A DNA stretch of 64,000 nt from Magnetaquicoccus sp039908525 (lineage in GTDB: Bacteria > Pseudomonadota > Magnetococcia > Magnetococcales > Magnetaquicoccaceae). Position 1 is the first letter of the stretch; each line of letters starts with the position of its first letter. The notes beneath the pieces are model-generated. The model saw only the letters and a list, made by a program, of their open reading frames with translations, made no database searches and was not told the DNA's origin. The translations under genes were made by a program, and so were the position numbers. The DNA is taken from positions 310,001-374,000 of the forward strand of contig JAMOAY010000001.1 in NCBI GenBank assembly GCA_039908525.1, given 5' to 3'. Shown here piece after piece: positions 34,559 to 43,693 of this stretch.

Positions 34559-35485
34559 GTGGCTGAATTGAGTGATGATGATCTGTTGAACGAGTTGAAA
34601 TCGCGTTTTTTTCATACAAAACAGACCTTGTATGATCTGAAGATTGTCAGCCGGCGCCTGGAGGAGGTGAACAAAAAGCTGCAGATCTCCGAGCAGGTCA
34701 AGAGCAACTTTGTCTCGCACATGAAAAACGAGATCAACAACCCGTTGTCCTGTATCCTGGGACTGACGCAACAGTTGCTGGCCCACGATTCGGACCGCAA
34801 CACAACGCTGGAGATTGCCAACTCGATCTATGCCGAGGCCTTCAGTCTGGATTTTCAGTTGCGCAACATTTTCGCGGCGGCCGAACTGGAAGATGGGGCC
34901 ACCATGCTGCAGTCCGCCACCGTGGACGGTCATGGCCTGATCACCAACGCCGTCAAGGATTTTGCGCACCAGATCCGGGCCAAGTCGCTGCATGTCTACT
35001 TTCTGGGCAGCAGGCTGAACCTGGATGCCCCCCTGGTACCTCAGGAGTCCGGCAAGGTTTTCTTCAAGTCCGACTCGGAAAAGCTGGAGCTGGTGGTGCA
35101 GAACCTGCTCTCCAACGCCATCGAATTCAACAACCCGGAGGGGCGGATCGACCTGGATATCAGCGTCGTGGAGGATCGCCTGCTCATCTCGGTGACGGAT
35201 ACGGGGATCGGTCTGGATACCGAACAACTGGAGCGCATCTTCGACCGCTTCACCCAACTGGAGAGCGGCATCCGCAAATCCCACAAAGGGCATGGCCTGG
35301 GATTGAGCATCACCAAGGCGGTGGTCGACATGATGGAGGGTACGGTCCTGGTGAATGCCAAGCCGGGAGAAGGGTGTTCGGTCACCCTTTCCATACCCTT
35401 TGTGGAGACCGATGCCGAATCCGACACCTTTTCCGTGGACGGTAACGAGTTTTTCTTTAGTGACGATCAAGCTGAGTTGTTCTAA
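34559..35485 (+). CDS. Histidine kinase-like ATPase lacking the phosphoacceptor His
   Basis: 308 aa. A short N-terminal coiled coil leads to a dimerisation segment SHMKNEINNPLSCILGL. In ordinary kinases this reads SHELRTPL or SHEIRTPL. Here the His position is Asn57. The ATPase domain is complete: LVVQNLLSNAIEFNN (N box), DTGIGLD, FDRFTQLESGIRKSHKGHGLGLSITKAVVDMMEG. There is no transmembrane segment and no PAS domain. The C-terminus is acidic and ends DDQAELF, like three other sensory proteins in the window. cheD starts 3 bases after the stop, so they are coupled. Autophosphorylation on the usual His is impossible; it may bind or sequester a regulator. Confidence 0.8.
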   Translation: MAELSDDDLLNELKSRFFHTKQTLYDLKIVSRRLEEVNKKLQISEQVKSNFVSHMKNEINNPLSCILGLTQQLLAHDSDRNTTLEIANSIYAEAFSLDFQLRNIFAAAELEDGATMLQSATVDGHGLITNAVKDFAHQIRAKSLHVYFLGSRLNLDAPLVPQESGKVFFKSDSEKLELVVQNLLSNAIEFNNPEGRIDLDISVVEDRLLISVTDTGIGLDTEQLERIFDRFTQLESGIRKSHKGHGLGLSITKAVVDMMEGTVLVNAKPGEGCSVTLSIPFVETDAESDTFSVDGNEFFFSDDQAELF

Positions 35486-35487
35486 TT

Positions 35488-35967
35488 ATGGCCATGGATG
35501 ACAAGACCGACAAGCCCTTCCTGCTGCCGGGGGCGCTGTTCGCCAAGGATGGAGATTATATCATCACCACCGTCCTCGGCTCCTGCATTGCCGTTTGTCT
35601 TTGGGATCCCCGTCTGCGCCGGGGGGGGATGAACCATTACAAGCTGCCACTCTGGAACGGCGACGGCTTGCCCTCCCCCAAGTTCGGCAATATTGCCATC
35701 ATCAAGCTGATCGAGCATATGCAGGAGATGGGCTGCAACAAGCGGGAGCTCAAGGCCAAGGTGTTTGGCGGCGGTGCGGTCCTGCAAAGCTCCTCCGGTT
35801 TTCTCAATGTGGGACAGAGAAACATAGAAATCGCCCACGAACTGCTGGCCCAGGAGCAGATTCCGATCATCGCTGCGGATGTGGGGGGGGAGGTCAGCCG
35901 CAAGGTGATCTTCACCACCCAGGACGGCTCCATTCTGATGAAACGGTCTCAGACAGGACAGGGGTGA
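35488..35967 (+). CDS. cheD: CheD, chemoreceptor glutamine deamidase
   Basis: 159 aa. The catalytic Cys33 is in TVLGSCIAVCLWD, with His50 in GGMNHYKLP. KVFGGGAVL and the C-terminal VGGEVSRKVIFTTQDGSILMKR are typical. CheD deamidates receptor glutamines and in some bacteria is controlled by CheC. A CheC/CheX-like protein is encoded 2.2 kb upstream. It is coupled to the His-less kinase gene, with 2 bases between them. Confidence 0.94.
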   Translation: MAMDDKTDKPFLLPGALFAKDGDYIITTVLGSCIAVCLWDPRLRRGGMNHYKLPLWNGDGLPSPKFGNIAIIKLIEHMQEMGCNKRELKAKVFGGGAVLQSSSGFLNVGQRNIEIAHELLAQEQIPIIAADVGGEVSRKVIFTTQDGSILMKRSQTGQG

Positions 35968-36004
35968 TCGGTGGCAGGGATCCTCCCGGGAGCTCTGACG
36001 TGCG

Positions 36005-36682
36005 TCACCAAACCCTCGGTTTGAACTCCGTGCCGTTGGCCAATCGAACGGTTTCACCAGACTGCTCGATGACGAACAACCCCTGGTTCATGGCAAACTG
36101 GTCGGCATCTGACTCCGCGACGATACCGGCCACGGCGCCGTAAACCCGGCAGTCGGCGTAGCGTGGGAAAAAGGATTTGAACTGGGCGATGCGTTCCAGA
36201 TGGGTGCGCACATCTTCGACCCGTAGCCGGCTTTTCACCTCCACCAGCACCGCGTCGACCGTATTGGCCACCAGAACATCAATCTCCATCCTCTTGCCGT
36301 GGACGGTTTTCTTGGCGCGGGTGTAGACTTCGTCAACCTGGAGGCCACGCTCCGTGAACAAGGCGATGCAGGCAGGAACGACCAGTCCCTCGACAAACTC
36401 CCCCCACCGGCCACCCAGGTTGCCAATCTGCGCGGAGACCTCTTTGATTTTGCGGTCGGTTTCCTGATTGCTTGCAGACATCTCACTCAAGATGCGCCCG
36501 GTTTCCTGGCGATACCGTTGCCACTCGGCCTGCGACGCCTGGAGCGACGCCTGGAGCGACGCCTGGAGCGATGCCCGAAACTCCCGTTCGGACGCTTGAG
36601 ACTCTCGCCTGGACTCCTGAAAGAGCCGGTTGGTCTCCTCAAACAGTTTCCAGACATCATCGACAGTCAGTATGGTTCCCAT
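36005..36682 (-). CDS. PD-(D/E)XK nuclease-like protein with N-terminal coiled coil (DUF3782 type), paralogue 2
   Basis: 225 aa; GGAGGAGAAG six bases before the ATG. Same order of boxes as the protein at 8857: TVDDVWKLFEETNRLF, coiled coil, GGRWGEFVEGLVVPACIALF, MEIDVLVANTVDAVLVEVKSRL (Asp and Glu-x-Lys of the fold), GLFVIEQSGETVRLANG and FKPRVW at the end. The coiled coil contains four near-identical ASLQ units, encoded by a 12-bp repeat at 36534-36575. It is transcribed toward cheD and not obviously linked to the sensory genes. Confidence 0.7.
   Translation of the reverse strand: MGTILTVDDVWKLFEETNRLFQESRRESQASEREFRASLQASLQASLQASQAEWQRYRQETGRILSEMSASNQETDRKIKEVSAQIGNLGGRWGEFVEGLVVPACIALFTERGLQVDEVYTRAKKTVHGKRMEIDVLVANTVDAVLVEVKSRLRVEDVRTHLERIAQFKSFFPRYADCRVYGAVAGIVAESDADQFAMNQGLFVIEQSGETVRLANGTEFKPRVW
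36534..36575 (-). repeat. 12-bp in-frame repeat in coiled coil
   Basis: Three to four copies of a 12-base unit (GACGCCTGGAGC on the plus strand) encode consecutive ASLQ blocks in the coiled coil of the PD-(D/E)XK-like protein. Confidence 0.85.
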
Positions 36683-36834
36683 CGGTCTTCTCCTCCATCG
36701 TCATCCAACCCGTCACCGGCGCACCAGGGACTTTTGACCACAAACAGCATCCTGTGGACCAGACAACGGAAACGGCTTGTGCGGAAAACGACCCCGCAAG
36801 CCACATGGCGGAACTTGTCAGGAGCGGAAACGAA

Positions 36835-38001
36835 TCAACTGCAGAGACGAATCACCTCGGCGGCGATTTTGTCCAGTGGTTTGACGATGTCCACCCCACC
36901 GTGTTTGATGGCCTCTTTGGGCATGCCGAACACCACGCAGCTCTGCTCATCCTGGGCAATGGTGGTGGCGCCGGACTGTTTCATCTCCAGCATGCCCCGG
37001 GCGCCATCATCGCCCATGCCGGTCATGATGACCCCCACGACATTCTTCCCGCCATAACGGGCGGCCGAACGGAACAGCACGTCCACCGACGGGCGGTGGC
37101 GGCTGACCAGCGGACCCTCCTTGACCTCGACCATGTAGCGCGCCCCGCTCCGCTTCAGCAGGGTGTGTTTGTTGCCGGGGGCGATCAACACCCGCCCCCG
37201 CACCACAGAGTCGTCATGGGCCGCCTCCTTGACCGTCACCCGGCACAGACCATTGAGACGATTGGCAAACGCGGTGGTGAAATTTTCCGGCATGTGCTGC
37301 ACGATCACCATGCCAGGGGCGTCCCCCGGCAACGCCTCCAGGAAGACCCGCAGCGCCTCGGTACCCCCCGTCGAAGCCCCCACCACCACCACCTTTTCCG
37401 TGGTCTGGATCATGGCGTGGGAGTCGGGAGGGGCCAGCATGGCATCCGCCGTCAGCTTGGGCGGCACCTTGTAACCCGGTTGCACGGCCGCCGTGAAACG
37501 GTCGGGGGGCGGCGTCGTTTCAGGACGGGGAGCCTGGGTGGCACGGGGCGTACTTTCGGCACGGGGCGTACCTTCGGCGCGGGGGATGTACTTGCCCAAT
37601 CTGGCCATGGCCGCCGCCTTGACCGCATCACAGATCCGGATACGGGACTCCTCCAGAAAGGTTTTGGTGCCCATTTTCGGCTTGGTGATGATATCCACGG
37701 CGCCATACTCCATGGCCCGCAAGGCGGTCTCCGAACCCAGCTCGGTGAGAGAGGAGCACATGACCACCGGAATGGGATGCTGGCTCATGAGTTTGCGCAG
37801 GAAGGTCACCCCATCCATGCGCGGCATCTCAACATCCAAAGTAATCACATCCGGGACGATGGTTTTCAATCGCTCGACGGCCACGAAGGGATCCTGGGCC
37901 GCACCCACCACCTCTATCTCGCCATCCGCCTCCAGGATCTGGGTCAGGGTCTGCCGTACCACCGCCGAGTCGTCAATGATCAGCACACGGATCTTCGCCA
38001 T
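36835..38001 (-). CDS. cheB: CheB, chemoreceptor methylesterase (second)
   Basis: 388 aa from ATG 38001, 2 bases after the cheA stop. Receiver with VLIIDDSAVVRQTL, Asp in ITLDVEMPRMDGV and Lys in IITKPKMG. A Pro/Thr/Arg-rich linker contains three RAEGTPRAESTPRA-like repeats. The esterase domain has Ser in GASTGG, His in VQHMPENFT and Asp in TGMGDDGARG. Last gene of the minus-strand operon STAS, CheY, CheA, CheB. Confidence 0.95.
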   Translation of the reverse strand: MAKIRVLIIDDSAVVRQTLTQILEADGEIEVVGAAQDPFVAVERLKTIVPDVITLDVEMPRMDGVTFLRKLMSQHPIPVVMCSSLTELGSETALRAMEYGAVDIITKPKMGTKTFLEESRIRICDAVKAAAMARLGKYIPRAEGTPRAESTPRATQAPRPETTPPPDRFTAAVQPGYKVPPKLTADAMLAPPDSHAMIQTTEKVVVVGASTGGTEALRVFLEALPGDAPGMVIVQHMPENFTTAFANRLNGLCRVTVKEAAHDDSVVRGRVLIAPGNKHTLLKRSGARYMVEVKEGPLVSRHRPSVDVLFRSAARYGGKNVVGVIMTGMGDDGARGMLEMKQSGATTIAQDEQSCVVFGMPKEAIKHGGVDIVKPLDKIAAEVIRLCS

Positions 38002-38003
38002 CT

Positions 38004-40118
38004 TCACCAACCTCCCACTTCCTGGCCCTCTTGCATCTCGACATAACGCACCATTCTGGCCAGATCCAGCAGCAGGGCCACCGAACCGTCGCCCAGAATC
38101 GTGGCCCCGGAGAACTCGTCAGAATATTCAAAACTGTCGCCCAGATTCTTGATGACCGTCTGATGCTGGCCGACGACTGTATCGAACGCAAAACCGATCC
38201 GTTTGCCGTCAACGTTGGCGATAACGATCTGCTCGATGGTGGGTCGCTCGCCCTCTATGGCGAACCGCTCGCGGATGCGGATGAAGGGGACGATCTCATT
38301 CCGCACATTGACGATGCGCCGCCCGTGCGAGTTGGCGATATCGGCGGGAGAGAGCTCCACACACTCCTCCACCGCCGCGAGAGGCAGGACAAAGAAACCG
38401 TGATTGACACTGACCAGCAACCCTTCGATGATGGCCAGGGTCAGGGGCAGCTTCAGGGTGATGGAGGTTCCCTTGCCCAGTTCACTCTGGGTGTCGATGG
38501 TACCCCGCAGACTTTCGATGGATTTGCGCACCACGTCCATGCCCACCCCGCGCCCGGAGACGTTGGTCACCTTCTCGGCGGTGGAAAACCCGGCGGCAAA
38601 GATCAATTGGTAGGCCTCGTGATCGGAGAGGACCGCATCGGCGGAGAGGATGCCCTTCTCCACCGCCTTGCGACGCAGCAGTTGCGGATCCAGCCCCTTG
38701 CCATCATCCCGCACCTGAATCAACACACTGGTGCCGGAGTGGACGGCGGAGAGGTGAATCTGCCCGACCACAGGCTTGCCAACCTGCTGCCGCACCTCCG
38801 GCTTTTCGACGCCGTGGTCGATGCTGTTGCGGATGATGTGCACCAGAGGGTCGTTCAACTGGTCGATGACCGTCTTGTCCAGCTCGGTATCGGCACCGGA
38901 GGTGGTCAGTTCGATCTGTTTGCCGAGCTCCGTGGAGAGGTCGCGCACCAGGCGTTTGAACTTGTTGAAGGTCGAACCGATGGCCAGCATGCGGATGCTC
39001 ATCGTGTTGTCCCGCAATTCGGAGGTGAGATGTTCGATCTCTTCGGCCACCAGTTGCAGATGCTGCACATTGAGCTGGGTCGAGATCTGGTTCAGCCGGG
39101 CCTGCACCGTCACCATCTCACCCACCAGGTTGACCAGCTTGTCCAGCTTGGTGGAGGGCACACGCACCACGGCGTCCACCTCGGCGGCGACCTTGCTCTG
39201 TTGCTGGCGCTGCTCCTGCACGACCCGCTGTTCGGTCAGGGCGGCCCGCACCTTGTCGGGGGGCACCAGACCGGCATTGACCAGGCGATCCCCCAAGGGC
39301 GTCAACACCTTGGTCAGGGCCTCCGCATTGATATCCCCCCGCTCGACGAGGATCTCACCCAGTTTTTTGGTCTCCTGGGAACTCTCACTGTCACTGAGCG
39401 TCTCCTGGCGATCCAGCAGGCGCACATTGAGGGTGCAATCATCCTCGATGAAGATGAAAACATCACGGATGGCATTCTCATCGGCCGTGGTGGTCAGAAA
39501 GATCTCCCAACTGGTATAACACCGCTCGGGGTCCATCTCCTCCAGCGAGGGGAAATCGTTGGTGAGCGCAACGACGCGACAGGAGCCCATATCCCGCAAT
39601 TCGTTGATCAACAGCAAGGGGTTGGTGCCGGACGAAAAGATTTCCGGTTTCGGTTCAAAGCGGACACGGTAGACATGCGGTCCGTCCGACTCGGCGGCGA
39701 CGACCGCCTTGGCCACCGGGGCGGCCACCGTCTCCTGCTGGGGAGTCAGGGCGCGCAGACCGGCGATGATGCGGTTGGCGTTGGCCTCGTCGGCGGGGGC
39801 CCCCCCCTGGGAGGCGTCGAGAATGTTGCGAATCTGGTCGCGGGCCGCCAGGGTCAGATCGATCAGGGTCTTGGTGACCGGCAGGGTGCCGGAACGGGCC
39901 TTGTCGAAGACGGTCTCCACCTCGTGGGTGAACTTGGCCACGGCGTCGAAGCCGAACATGGCGCCAGAGCCCTTGATGGTGTGCATGGCGCGGAAGACGC
40001 GGCCGATCAGATCCATGTCGGTCGGGGTCTCTTCCAACTCCAGCAGGGAGTCCTCCAACTCGGAGAGCAGCTCGTAAGCCTCTTCGGTAAAGGCACTGGT
40101 ATCAATCTCTACAGCCAT
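38004..40118 (-). CDS. cheA: CheA chemotaxis histidine kinase (second)
   Basis: 704 aa from ATG 40118 (CGGAGA upstream). HPt with His46 (MHTIKGSGAMFG). Residues about 130-250 form a P2-like part with an acidic end. A short conserved segment (KKLGEILVERGDINAEALTKVL) precedes the dimerisation helices (VPSTKLDKLVNLVGEMVTVQARLNQI). The ATPase domain has HIIRNSIDHGVE, DDGKGLD and SGRGVGMDVV. The C-terminal CheW-like P5 has GFFVLPLAAVEECVEL and RIGFAFDTVVGQHQTVIKNLG. Its partners are the CheY, STAS and CheB of the same operon, and probably the divergent CheW and soluble receptor-like proteins at 41091-43659. Confidence 0.95.
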   Translation of the reverse strand: MAVEIDTSAFTEEAYELLSELEDSLLELEETPTDMDLIGRVFRAMHTIKGSGAMFGFDAVAKFTHEVETVFDKARSGTLPVTKTLIDLTLAARDQIRNILDASQGGAPADEANANRIIAGLRALTPQQETVAAPVAKAVVAAESDGPHVYRVRFEPKPEIFSSGTNPLLLINELRDMGSCRVVALTNDFPSLEEMDPERCYTSWEIFLTTTADENAIRDVFIFIEDDCTLNVRLLDRQETLSDSESSQETKKLGEILVERGDINAEALTKVLTPLGDRLVNAGLVPPDKVRAALTEQRVVQEQRQQQSKVAAEVDAVVRVPSTKLDKLVNLVGEMVTVQARLNQISTQLNVQHLQLVAEEIEHLTSELRDNTMSIRMLAIGSTFNKFKRLVRDLSTELGKQIELTTSGADTELDKTVIDQLNDPLVHIIRNSIDHGVEKPEVRQQVGKPVVGQIHLSAVHSGTSVLIQVRDDGKGLDPQLLRRKAVEKGILSADAVLSDHEAYQLIFAAGFSTAEKVTNVSGRGVGMDVVRKSIESLRGTIDTQSELGKGTSITLKLPLTLAIIEGLLVSVNHGFFVLPLAAVEECVELSPADIANSHGRRIVNVRNEIVPFIRIRERFAIEGERPTIEQIVIANVDGKRIGFAFDTVVGQHQTVIKNLGDSFEYSDEFSGATILGDGSVALLLDLARMVRYVEMQEGQEVGGW

Positions 40119-40158
40119 GGGAATCTCCGCGGAAGCATCGGGTGGGTGTGGAACCGAA

Positions 40159-40524
40159 TCAACCAAGCACCTTCTTGATGACGCCGATCAGTTGTTCCGG
40201 CTTGAACGGCTTGACGATCCAGCCGGTGGCGCCCGCGTCCTTGCCCTCCTGTTTGCGATCTGCCTGGGACTCGGTGGTCAACATGACGATGGGCACAAAC
40301 TTGAAGGCGGGCAGCTTGCGCAGCTCGCGGATCAACTGGATGCCATCCATGTTGGGCATGTTCAGGTCGGTAATGACCATGTCGATGGCAGCCCCGCCCA
40401 CCTTGGTGAGGGCATCCTTGCCATCCACCGCCTCCACCACCTGATACCCCTCCCCCTTCAGGGTCAAACCGACCATCTGTCTGACGCTGGAAGAGTCATC
40501 CACAGTCATGATTGTCTTAGCCAT
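40159..40524 (-). CDS. cheY: CheY-type response regulator (second cluster)
   Basis: 121 aa. Its ATG shares one base with the stop of the STAS gene (TAATG), so the two are translationally coupled. Single receiver: IMTVDDSSSVRQMV, Asp in VITDLNMPNMDGI, TTESQADRK and the Lys in IVKPFKPEQL. Located between STAS and CheA genes. Confidence 0.95.
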   Translation of the reverse strand: MAKTIMTVDDSSSVRQMVGLTLKGEGYQVVEAVDGKDALTKVGGAAIDMVITDLNMPNMDGIQLIRELRKLPAFKFVPIVMLTTESQADRKQEGKDAGATGWIVKPFKPEQLIGVIKKVLG

Positions 40525-40862
40525 TAATTGCTCGCTCCCGTCCAAAGTCCCATGACATCGTCCTCGCCTGCACAACCGACAAAACCCGCCTCACGCACGG
40601 CACGCTGCAGCGCATCCGGCAGGGTGCCCTGCCGCACACACTGCTTGCCGCTTTTGAGCAAATCCCGATGGGCCGCGCAGAGCAGCTGCAGGGCGGTCAG
40701 ATCCAGACGCTCCACCTGTTCCATATTGATCGTCAGCTGGTTGACCTCCCCCACGGCCCGCAAGAGCAGCTCCTTCAGCGGCATCGCCTGCTGGATGGTC
40801 AGGGAGCCTGACAGCATCAATGTCCCGGACGTGCCGGAATCATCCAGAGAAAAATCGATCAT
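40524..40862 (-). CDS. STAS domain protein of the second chemosensory operon
   Basis: 112 aa from ATG 40862. STAS fold of the anti-sigma-factor-antagonist type: GTLMLSGSLTIQQAMPLKELLLRAV, LTINMEQVERLDLTALQLLCAAHRDLLKSGKQ and DALQRAVREAGF. The residue at the usual phosphorylation position (LDLTALQ) is Thr. A STAS protein as first gene of a cheY-cheA-cheB operon is a recurrent arrangement in some chemosensory classes. Its partner is unknown. Confidence 0.8.
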   Translation of the reverse strand: MIDFSLDDSGTSGTLMLSGSLTIQQAMPLKELLLRAVGEVNQLTINMEQVERLDLTALQLLCAAHRDLLKSGKQCVRQGTLPDALQRAVREAGFVGCAGEDDVMGLWTGASN

Positions 40863-41090
40863 CGTCACTCCTGAATTGCCAAAATGGCCCCCGGTCACCC
40901 TCTCCACACCGGAGAAAAAGCAACCCTCCCCATGCCCCCCTGACGGCTGCCGCTAAGTTCTACAGCAAGTCGGGGCAACAATCAACCATTTTGTATGGGT
41001 GGATACGGGTTTCGGTAGACGCGCAGATTTTTTTTGTATAGACTCGGTCAGCGGTTCGGGATAGACCCACACAGAGGAGGCGCAACAACA

Positions 41091-41600
41091 ATGGCAGCGA
41101 CAACCATCACAGAAACGACACAATTTTTGACCTTTACCCTGGCGGACGAGGTGTTCGCCGTGGATATCGACCGGGTGAAGGAGGTTCTGGAGTACACCGC
41201 GCTGACCCGGGTGCCACGCACGCCGGCCTCCATGTGCGGTGTCATCAACCTGCGGGGCAGCGTGGTGCCGGTGATGGACATGCGGCTGAAGTTTGGCATG
41301 TCCCAGTCCGAGCGGACGGTCAACACCTGCATCATCATCGTCGAGGTGGCCGTGGAAGGGGGCAAGACGGTGTTGGGGGCCATGGCCGATTCGGTCAAAG
41401 AGGTGATGAGCCTGGATCCGGATCAGATTGACGCCGCCCCCAAGATCGGCGCCAAGTTGCGCACCGACTTTATCCGTGGCATGGGCAAACAGGGGGATCA
41501 TTTCATCATCATCCTCGACACGGACAAGGTGTTTTCGGCGGAAGAGCTGGAACAGGCCATGGAGGCCCATGGGGCGGGTGGTCGCGAGGCAGCGGCGTAA
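41091..41600 (+). CDS. cheW: CheW coupling protein (second cluster)
   Basis: 169 aa from ATG 41091, with GAGGAGG ten bases upstream. Canonical CheW: FLTFTLADEVFAVDIDRVKEVLEYTALTRVPRTPASMCGVINLRGSVVPVMDMRLKFGM, then VLGAMADSVKEVMSLDPDQID and FIRGMGKQGDHFIIILDTDKVF. It is divergent from the STAS-CheY-CheA-CheB operon and heads the two soluble receptor-like genes. Confidence 0.95.
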   Translation: MAATTITETTQFLTFTLADEVFAVDIDRVKEVLEYTALTRVPRTPASMCGVINLRGSVVPVMDMRLKFGMSQSERTVNTCIIIVEVAVEGGKTVLGAMADSVKEVMSLDPDQIDAAPKIGAKLRTDFIRGMGKQGDHFIIILDTDKVFSAEELEQAMEAHGAGGREAAA

Positions 41601-41644
41601 GTTTTTGCATCAAAAACTTTGTTCAGTGAGGGTTCGATAAAGCC

Positions 41645-42631
41645 GTGAATGAAGCAACCGTCTTGAACCGGGAGTTCCAGATCGAGTTTGGCAAGGAGGT
41701 CGAGGAACTGCGCACCGTGAACGGGCAGATTCGCACCCTGGTGCTCGACTCTGTCGCCAAACTGGACAGCAGTTTCAATGGTTTGCGCCAACAGGCCGAG
41801 CAGCAACAGGGGTTGGTCGTCGGCCTGGCCTCCGATCTGGACGACCAGACCGGGGGGGAGGGCGCGGAGAAACCGCCACAAACCGGAACGGCCGCCGCCA
41901 AAGGGCAGCATGAGACCGTCAACATCCAGGAGTTCGTGCGCGCCACCGACGAGATACTGCGAACTTTTGTCGACCGGATCGCGCAGATCAGCCAGGAGAG
42001 CATGCGCATGGTCTATCGCATGGATGATGTGGCGGCCTACATGCTGCGGGTGCAGGAGCACCTGGGCAAGATCAACACCGTGGTCGATTTGACCAAGGGT
42101 TTGGCGCTCAACGCCCGCATTGTGGCGGCCAGGGCCGGTCGTTCCGGCGAGGCCTTCACCTTTGTGGCCACGGAGATTCACCAGCTGGCCGCCTCCTCCC
42201 GCCAGGTCAGCGACCAGATCGGGGTGGCGGTGGAGGAGACCAATGTCAACGTCCACTCCGTGCGCAACATCGTCAAGGAGATGGCCTCCAAGGACATGGG
42301 TTTCGCCATGGACGCCAAGGGTCAGGTGGACACCATGATGGCGGACATCAGCGCCATCAACCAGTTCCGTACCAAAACCCTGCGCCAGGTCTCCTCCATC
42401 ACGGAAGAGATCGGCAGCAACGTGGATGTGGCGGTGGAACTCCTGCGCTTTGAAGAGCAGGTCAACCTAGCGGTCCGGCGGATCGAGCGCAAGCTGGCGG
42501 TGGTTGAGCGCTTCGCGCGCCTGGTGGATCTGGAAATGTTGTTGAACGACAGCATTCCCAAAAAGGAGCGGCTGGCCAAATTGCACAGCAGCATTTTGCA
42601 GCAACAACAAGCATTTGACGCAGCCGGATAG
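41645..42631 (+). CDS. Soluble receptor-like signalling protein (degenerate MCP tip), 1
   Basis: 328 aa from a GTG. No transmembrane segment. The first 100 residues form a helix with a Gly/Pro/Gln break. A receptor-tip-like hairpin follows, KINTVVDLTKGLALNARIVAARAGRSGEAFTFVATEIHQLAASSRQVSDQI, recognisable as a diverged MCP signalling tip. The region aligned with the LQFEDMVTQ segment of the neighbouring paralogue reads LRFEEQVNL and has lost the D-x3-Q pair. It lies in a plus-strand operon with CheW and its paralogue. It may be a cytoplasmic array component. Confidence 0.75.
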   Translation: MNEATVLNREFQIEFGKEVEELRTVNGQIRTLVLDSVAKLDSSFNGLRQQAEQQQGLVVGLASDLDDQTGGEGAEKPPQTGTAAAKGQHETVNIQEFVRATDEILRTFVDRIAQISQESMRMVYRMDDVAAYMLRVQEHLGKINTVVDLTKGLALNARIVAARAGRSGEAFTFVATEIHQLAASSRQVSDQIGVAVEETNVNVHSVRNIVKEMASKDMGFAMDAKGQVDTMMADISAINQFRTKTLRQVSSITEEIGSNVDVAVELLRFEEQVNLAVRRIERKLAVVERFARLVDLEMLLNDSIPKKERLAKLHSSILQQQQAFDAAG

Positions 42632-42654
42632 CATCCACTGTACAGGAGAGATGG

Positions 42655-43659
42655 TTGGAAAAAATGGACGCGGGAAAATTGTCTCAGAATTTGCGGGCTG
42701 AACTCCGGAGAGAGATGGCGAGCCTGCGGGCGGATGGTACGCAGATACGGACGGCGGTGCAGGAGGCGGTGGGCAAACTGGCGGAGAGTTTCAACCTGTT
42801 GCGACAGCAGACATCGCAGCAGAACACCCTGGTCTCCGGCCTGGTCGGCAGCATCGAAAAGCAGGATGGCCACCGCAAGAAGAAAGACAGCCATATCACC
42901 GTCGGTGAGTTCGTTGTGGCGACCGATGCCATCCTGCAGTCTTTCGTGGAGCATATCGTCACGGTCAGCCAGCAGAGCATGGCCATGATGTACCGCATCG
43001 ATGATGTCTCGGCGGAGATGTTGCAGGTGGAGGAGTCCCTGGGCAAGATCAACGCCATTGCGGATCTGACCAAGGTGCTCGGTCTGAATGCGCGTATCGT
43101 GGCCTCCCGGGAGGGGCAGGCCAGTGGGGCCTTCTCCGTGGTGGCGGCCGAGGTGCGCCGTCTGGCCATCGCTTCCCGCGAGGTCAGTGATCTGATCAGC
43201 GATGTGGTGGTGGAGACCAGCAACCATGTGGATACCGCCAAGGAGGTGGTCCGGGATATGGCCTCCAAGGATATGAGTTTTTCCATGGAGGCCAAAAACC
43301 GCGTGGATGCCATGATGGCCCAGATCAGCGCCAACGACCGGTTGACCGCCCGCATGCTGCAGCAGGTGGCCTCGATCACCGGCGAGATCCACAACAACAT
43401 CGGTCTGGCGGTGCTCTCGTTGCAGTTCGAGGACATGGTCACCCAGATCACCCAGGCGATCGAGAAAAAATCTGCCGCTCTGGAAAAGTTCGAGCGCATC
43501 TTCGATCTGGAGCGCCTGCTGGATGACACGCTGCCCAAAAGAGAGCGCATCGGTCATGCCCAACAGCTGTTGCAAGAACAGCGCGCCCTGCTGCGCAGCG
43601 TCAGCCACAAACCCGTTTTGCAGGAGAACATGGACGCAGGGGATATCGAGCTGTTTTAG
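42655..43659 (+). CDS. Soluble receptor-like protein with CheZ-like D-x3-Q motif, 2
   Basis: 334 aa from TTG 42655 (AGGAGAG just upstream); ATG 42664 is the alternative. Paralogue of the preceding gene: soluble, with a diverged MCP tip (KINAIADLTKVLGLNARIVASREGQASGAFSVVAAEVRRLA). Near residues 255-266 it has LQFEDMVTQIT, where Asp260 and Gln264 have the spacing of the catalytic Asp and Gln of CheZ (DLTGQ). The C-terminus is acidic and ends DAGDIELF, resembling the CheY-binding tail of CheZ. A phosphatase role is inference. Alternatively, QFxD-type helices occur in receptors without known phosphatase activity. Confidence 0.75.
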   Translation: MEKMDAGKLSQNLRAELRREMASLRADGTQIRTAVQEAVGKLAESFNLLRQQTSQQNTLVSGLVGSIEKQDGHRKKKDSHITVGEFVVATDAILQSFVEHIVTVSQQSMAMMYRIDDVSAEMLQVEESLGKINAIADLTKVLGLNARIVASREGQASGAFSVVAAEVRRLAIASREVSDLISDVVVETSNHVDTAKEVVRDMASKDMSFSMEAKNRVDAMMAQISANDRLTARMLQQVASITGEIHNNIGLAVLSLQFEDMVTQITQAIEKKSAALEKFERIFDLERLLDDTLPKRERIGHAQQLLQEQRALLRSVSHKPVLQENMDAGDIELF

Positions 43660-43693
43660 GGTGTGGACGGGGTGGCTGAGGCATTGTGGTGCA

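Noticed and set aside
36472..40178. Long plus-strand open frames opposite cheB and cheA (36472-38046, 38031-40178)
   Set aside because: The minus-strand frames carry complete CheB and CheA catalytic motifs with good starts. The plus-strand products show only low-complexity shadow sequence.
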